Shown here: piece after piece, positions 6,599-7,930 of the stretch | Numbering within the stretch: the stretch's first letter is position 1 | How the letters are laid out: the number at the start of each line of letters is the position of its first letter | Source of the DNA: an uncultured Candidatus Saccharibacteria bacterium | GTDB taxonomy: Bacteria > Patescibacteriota > Saccharimonadia > Saccharimonadales > Saccharimonadaceae | Length of the DNA stretch: 7,930 bases | Assembly (NCBI GenBank): GCA_938041005.1 | Contig: CALHZJ010000058.1 | Coordinates: forward strand, 1 to 7,930 | Direction: 5' to 3' | The notes under the pieces: generated by a model | The model's database searches: none | What the model was told of the DNA's origin: nothing | What the model saw: only the letters and a program-made list of their open reading frames with translations | Made by a program: the position numbers and the translations under genes

Positions 6599-6885
6599 TA
6601 TTTTGTCCTTATGTTATTTAATTCATATAGATTGAGTAATTCTTCTATCGCTTTACTTTGTTGAGCTTTGTCACCGGACGCCATTTTATCAGCAATGTGC
6701 GTGCGGAGATGTCGCTCCAGAATAAGTTTGTTAAGTGACGCCAATGACTTTTGTATTGCTAGACTTTGGGTTAAAACATCCATGCAATACGTGTCGTCGG
6801 TAATTTGTTTCTCGAGTCCGCGCATTTGTCCTAATATGATCTTTGTGCGATGCAGGGCTCGTCGTTTGATGTCTGCTGTATCCAT
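6598..6885 (-). CDS. CsoR/RcnR-family metal-sensing repressor
   Basis: A 95-residue all-helical DNA-binding repressor of the CsoR/RcnR (DUF156) family. Such proteins bind GC-rich palindromes as tetramers and leave DNA when they bind copper, nickel/cobalt or react with sulfur or formaldehyde. HRTKIILGQMRGLEKQI (12-28) is the family's first helix and YCMDVLTQ (33-40) carries C34. ERHLRTHI (57-64) places His at 59 and 63. The ligand set C34-H59-H63 resembles RcnR (Cys35-His60-His64) more than copper sensors, which have Cys at the last position; RcnR's His3 is replaced by Asp here. Effector is therefore uncertain. There is no Shine-Dalgarno; the -10 box ends six bases before the ATG, predicting a leaderless mRNA. 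A 17-base palindrome in the promoter spacer is its probable operator, so it should repress itself and the coupled DUF4396 gene. Confidence 0.93.
   Translation of the reverse strand: MDTADIKRRALHRTKIILGQMRGLEKQITDDTYCMDVLTQSLAIQKSLASLNKLILERHLRTHIADKMASGDKAQQSKAIEELLNLYELNNIRTK
6606..6610 (-). promoter_or_regulatory. Shine-Dalgarno for the DUF4396 gene
   Basis: AAGGA on the minus strand, within the 3' end of the repressor gene, lies seven bases before the DUF4396 ATG. It shows that the internal gene of this operon uses ordinary ribosome recruitment, unlike the first gene. Confidence 0.65.
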
Positions 6886-6891
6886 AAAACA

Positions 6892-6921
6892 ATCATATAC
6901 CCCCTGGGGGTATTATGTCAA
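6892..6921 (-). promoter_or_regulatory. csoR-DUF4396 promoter
   Basis: A perfect -35 TTGACA (6921-6916) is followed 18 bases later by TATGAT (6897-6892) on the minus strand; TATATG with a 16-base spacer is an alternative reading. The -10 is six bases from the ATG at 6885. The whole spacer is occupied by the palindrome 6897-6913, so repressor binding would block RNA polymerase. Confidence 0.8.
6897..6913. promoter_or_regulatory. CsoR-family operator palindrome
   Basis: ATACCCCCTGGGGGTAT is a perfect inverted repeat with eight-base arms around one central base. The A/T flank plus run of C then run of G is the known operator style of the CsoR/RcnR family. It lies 12 bases before the repressor's start codon, between -35 and -10 (touching the first base of the TATGAT box). 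It is the only such palindrome I see in the window. Confidence 0.88.
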
Positions 6922-6952
6922 ATGTAATTAACTATCTAAGGATTAACATACG

Positions 6953-6975
6953 AAAAAAACCACCCGTTCGGATGG
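6953..6975 (-). terminator. terminator of the tRNA-Phe/tRNA-Gly unit
   Basis: On the minus strand CCATCC (6975-6970) pairs with GGGTGG (6965-6960) across a four-base GAAC loop, six pairs with one G-U. Seven T follow (6959-6953). It lies 13 bases after the CCA end of tRNA-Gly(GCC) and insulates the tRNA genes from the csoR promoter downstream. Confidence 0.9.
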
Positions 6976-6988
6976 CTGAATATCTAAT

Positions 6989-7064
6989 TGGTGCGGGTAA
7001 GGAGACTCTAACTCCTGGCCTCTTCCATGGCAAGGAAGCGCTCTAACAACTGAGCTATACCCGC
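6989..7064 (-). tRNA. tRNA-Gly (anticodon GCC), U19-A56 variant
   Basis: A 76-base tRNA with encoded CCA. The acceptor GCGGGTA/TACCCGC, D stem GCTC/GAGC, anticodon stem CTTCC/GGAAG and T stem AGGAG/CTCCT are all perfectly paired. The anticodon loop TTGCCAT gives GCC, reading GGC and GGU. The D loop is AGTTGTTA instead of AGTTGGTA, and the T loop is TTAGAGT instead of TTCGAGT. The almost universal G19-C56 tertiary pair is thus replaced by U19-A56, a matched double change, while G18 and T55 are kept. It lies 49 bases downstream of tRNA-Phe and may be co-transcribed with it or use its own promoter at 7081-7109. Confidence 0.96.
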
Positions 7065-7070
7065 ATGTTG

Positions 7071-7099
7071 TTCACGATTTATTGTAGCAAAGTCGTGAA
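7071..7099. repeat. inverted repeat around the tRNA-Gly(GCC) -10 box
   Basis: TTCACGA (7071-7077) and TCGTGAA (7093-7099) are perfect seven-base inverted arms separated by 15 bases. They enclose the candidate -10 TACAAT (7086-7081, minus strand). No T-run follows on either strand, so it is not an intrinsic terminator. It could be a protein-binding site or an RNA stem in the tRNA-Phe/tRNA-Gly spacer. Confidence 0.55.
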
Positions 7100-7109
7100 T
7101 GAAATGCAA
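7081..7109 (-). promoter_or_regulatory. candidate promoter of tRNA-Gly(GCC)
   Basis: Minus strand TTGCAT (7109-7104), 17 bases, TACAAT (7086-7081). The -35 is weak. The -10 is identical to that of tRNA-Phe, and in both cases 16 bases separate the -10 from the mature 5' end, which supports a true, separate promoter. Confidence 0.5.
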
Positions 7110-7113
7110 TATT

Positions 7114-7189
7114 TGGTGGCTCCTCCCAGACTTGAACTGGGGACACAAGGCTCTTCAGGCCTCTGCTCTACCAACTGAGCTAAAGAGCC
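7114..7189 (-). tRNA. tRNA-Phe (anticodon GAA)
   Basis: A 76-base tRNA with encoded CCA. The acceptor GGCTCTT/AGGAGCC has one U-G pair, the D stem is GCTC/GAGC, the anticodon stem GAGGC/GCCTT has one G-U at its outer end, and the T stem is CCCAG/CTGGG. D loop AGTTGGTA and T loop TTCAAGT are canonical. The anticodon loop CTGAAGA gives GAA for UUU/UUC. Position 37 is G instead of the A usual in bacterial tRNA-Phe, so the A36-A37-A38 motif needed by the i6A37 enzyme MiaA is absent. Confidence 0.96.
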
Positions 7190-7205
7190 ACAAACTTGCT
7201 ATTTA

Positions 7206-7234
7206 ATTGTACTAAAGTTGTCGCTATCTGGCAA
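7206..7234 (-). promoter_or_regulatory. promoter of tRNA-Phe
   Basis: Minus strand TTGCCA (7234-7229), exactly 17 bases, TACAAT (7211-7206). Each box matches consensus at 5 of 6 positions. The start is expected near 7199, ten bases before the mature tRNA. It overlaps the divergent promoter of tRNA-Gly(CCC). Confidence 0.75.
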
Positions 7235-7246
7235 GGGTGTTATAAT
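7218..7246 (+). promoter_or_regulatory. promoter of tRNA-Gly(CCC), extended -10
   Basis: TTGTCG (7218-7223), 17 bases, then a perfect TATAAT (7241-7246) preceded by TG at 7238-7239, an extended -10. The start is expected near 7253, only about four bases before the mature tRNA, so the 5' leader for RNase P would be very short. Its -35 and the -35 of the tRNA-Phe promoter lie within each other's spacer. Confidence 0.8.
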
Positions 7247-7256
7247 TTTATCGAGC

Positions 7257-7331
7257 GCGGGTGTCGTATAGCGGCTATTATGTGACCTTCCCAAGGTTGA
7301 GATGGGAGTTCGACTCTCCCCATCCGCACCA
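7257..7331 (+). tRNA. tRNA-Gly (anticodon CCC)
   Basis: A 75-base tRNA with encoded CCA. The acceptor GCGGGTG/CATCCGC has one G-U. The D arm GTA/TAT has a G-U closing pair and a large loop with GG, the layout of bacterial tRNA-Gly(UCC/CCC). The anticodon stem TGACC/GGTTG has two U-G/G-U pairs at its outer end. The loop TTCCCAA gives CCC for GGG. The variable region has four bases and the T arm GGGAG-TTCGACT-CTCCC is canonical. It is convergent with the glycosyltransferase gene, 12 bases away, and I see no terminator between them. Confidence 0.95.
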
Positions 7332-7343
7332 GGAATTATAAAA

Positions 7344-7930
7344 TTATCGCACGGCTCGCTCTGGTGATGTCCAGGTTGTATGACGATTTGATAGGCTATT
7401 AGGAATATTCTTCCAGCGGATAATTGATTGAAAAGCTGTTATATATTCAATTGTAACCATTATGTAAACCAACAAAAATACAGCGGGTGAGTATAGGGTT
7501 AGTTTCCATCGTTCATTATTAGTGATAGTCTTATCATTTCCGGTCCAAATACTAACTAGAGTCAAAATGATGTAAGTTGTCATAATTGAAATGATTGGTA
7601 AGTAGTTGCCTGTAGTTACACTATACCAAGCCATCCACAAAACAATTAAGGGTTCTATAATGATAAGTGCTTCATATAGTAGCGTTGTTGGCATTAGATA
7701 CCAGGTTAATAGTTTTGAATATCGCTTGTCGGTATTGAAAAACATCTTGCGATTTTTCCAAAAAGTTTGCATGCGTCCGTAGCGCCATCGGAATCGCTGT
7801 TTTACAAGAGATTTATAGGTCTGAACTGGCTCAGTGTACGCGATTGAATCAGAAGCAAAAACTACGCGGTTGCTCGTCTCCCCCCCCATTGTAATAATTT
7901 TGAGTGTGAGGTCGATATCTTCAGTCATTG
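7344..7930 (-). CDS. membrane GT2 glycosyltransferase, C-terminal part
   Basis: The last 195 or so residues of a processive family 2 glycosyltransferase of the type that makes beta-linked surface or exopolysaccharides from nucleotide sugars. The gene enters from the right edge, so its N-terminal catalytic half, including the sugar-nucleotide-binding DxD, is missing. The ATG at 7928 is internal. Counting from that Met: TED (2-4), which carries the catalytic base; AYTEPV (30-35); Q44RFRW48, the QxxRW motif; then membrane helices at about 76-105, 109-128 and 147-170. The protein ends in a short polar tail and TAA. A run of eight G (7887-7880, minus strand) encodes MGGE at 14-17 between TED and QxxRW and could slip. 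Substrate cannot be deduced from this part. Confidence 0.9.
   Translation of the reverse strand, partial: MTEDIDLTLKIITMGGETSNRVVFASDSIAYTEPVQTYKSLVKQRFRWRYGRMQTFWKNRKMFFNTDKRYSKLLTWYLMPTTLLYEALIIIEPLIVLWMAWYSVTTGNYLPIISIMTTYIILTLVSIWTGNDKTITNNERWKLTLYSPAVFLLVYIMVTIEYITAFQSIIRWKNIPNSLSNRHTTWTSPERAVR
7880..7887 (-). repeat. G8 homopolymer in glycosyltransferase gene
   Basis: Eight consecutive G on the coding strand (C on the plus strand) span the ATG-GGG-GGG-GAG codons. It is the longest single-base run in the window. A gain or loss of one base would break the frame before the QxxRW motif, the classic arrangement for phase variation, though it is also a common place for sequencing error. Confidence 0.8.

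Noticed and set aside
6668..6931. Plus-strand 87-codon frame across the csoR gene and its promoter
   Set aside because: It is antisense to a secure family member, runs through the operator and shows no recognisable protein features.
7332..7346. AT-rich stretch between tRNA-Gly(CCC) and the glycosyltransferase as a bidirectional terminator
   Set aside because: No stem-loop can be formed in the 12 bases and the only T/A-rich string is not preceded by a GC-rich hairpin.
1..7930. CRISPR array, insertion sequence or prophage module
   Set aside because: No regularly spaced repeats, no transposase or integrase coding sequence, and no flanking inverted repeats with target duplications were seen.

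Overview
The window looks like a stretch of chromosome from a small-genome bacterium. I favour a Patescibacteria/CPR lineage, probably Candidatus Saccharibacteria, with moderate confidence. The reasons are the short, tightly packed genes, some with non-ATG or weakly marked starts, the mix of housekeeping genes with small orphan proteins, and moderate GC. The standard genetic code applies: no in-frame UGA occurs in any convincing gene and one gene ends in UGA, which argues against the UGA-recoded Gracilibacteria/Absconditabacteria. No marker gene in the window fixes the taxon.

Left part, plus strand (1-4094): recG (its 5' end lies outside the window) is followed after one base by a gene for a zinc phospholipase C / S1-P1 nuclease-fold protein. 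Its 3' end overlaps rsmD, the 16S rRNA guanine-966 N2-methyltransferase. A hairpin-plus-T-tract terminator follows rsmD. Just beyond it is a YetF/DUF421-type membrane protein gene. These genes combine fork repair, ribosome maturation, a putative metallohydrolase that seems to stay in the cytoplasm, and a membrane protein of unknown function.

Middle (4095-6076): a small acidic orphan gene on the plus strand has its own promoter and a strong Shine-Dalgarno. It runs tail-to-tail into, and overlaps by 83 bases, a minus-strand GH13 alpha-glucosidase that would release glucose from short alpha-glucans or disaccharides in the cytoplasm.

Middle-right, minus strand (6077-6921): a two-gene metal-response operon encodes a CsoR/RcnR-family repressor coupled by a TAATG overlap to a four-helix, His-rich DUF4396 membrane protein. 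A perfect GC-rich palindrome sits inside the promoter spacer and is very probably the repressor's own operator. The csoR and GH13 promoters both place their -10 box six bases before the ATG, so both mRNAs are predicted to be leaderless, while the internal gene DUF4396 has a normal Shine-Dalgarno.

Right part (6953-7930): a terminator closes a tRNA-Phe(GAA)/tRNA-Gly(GCC) pair on the minus strand, and a divergent tRNA-Gly(CCC) is on the plus strand. The two outward promoters are interleaved. The tRNA-Gly(GCC) has a striking compensated change of the universal G19-C56 tertiary pair to U19-A56. The window ends in the C-terminal half of a membrane GT2 glycosyltransferase that contains a G8 tract.

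There is no CRISPR array, insertion sequence or obvious phage module. The points most worth checking are the U19-A56 tRNA, the paired leaderless promoters, the operator-in-spacer design, and the signal-less zinc hydrolase.
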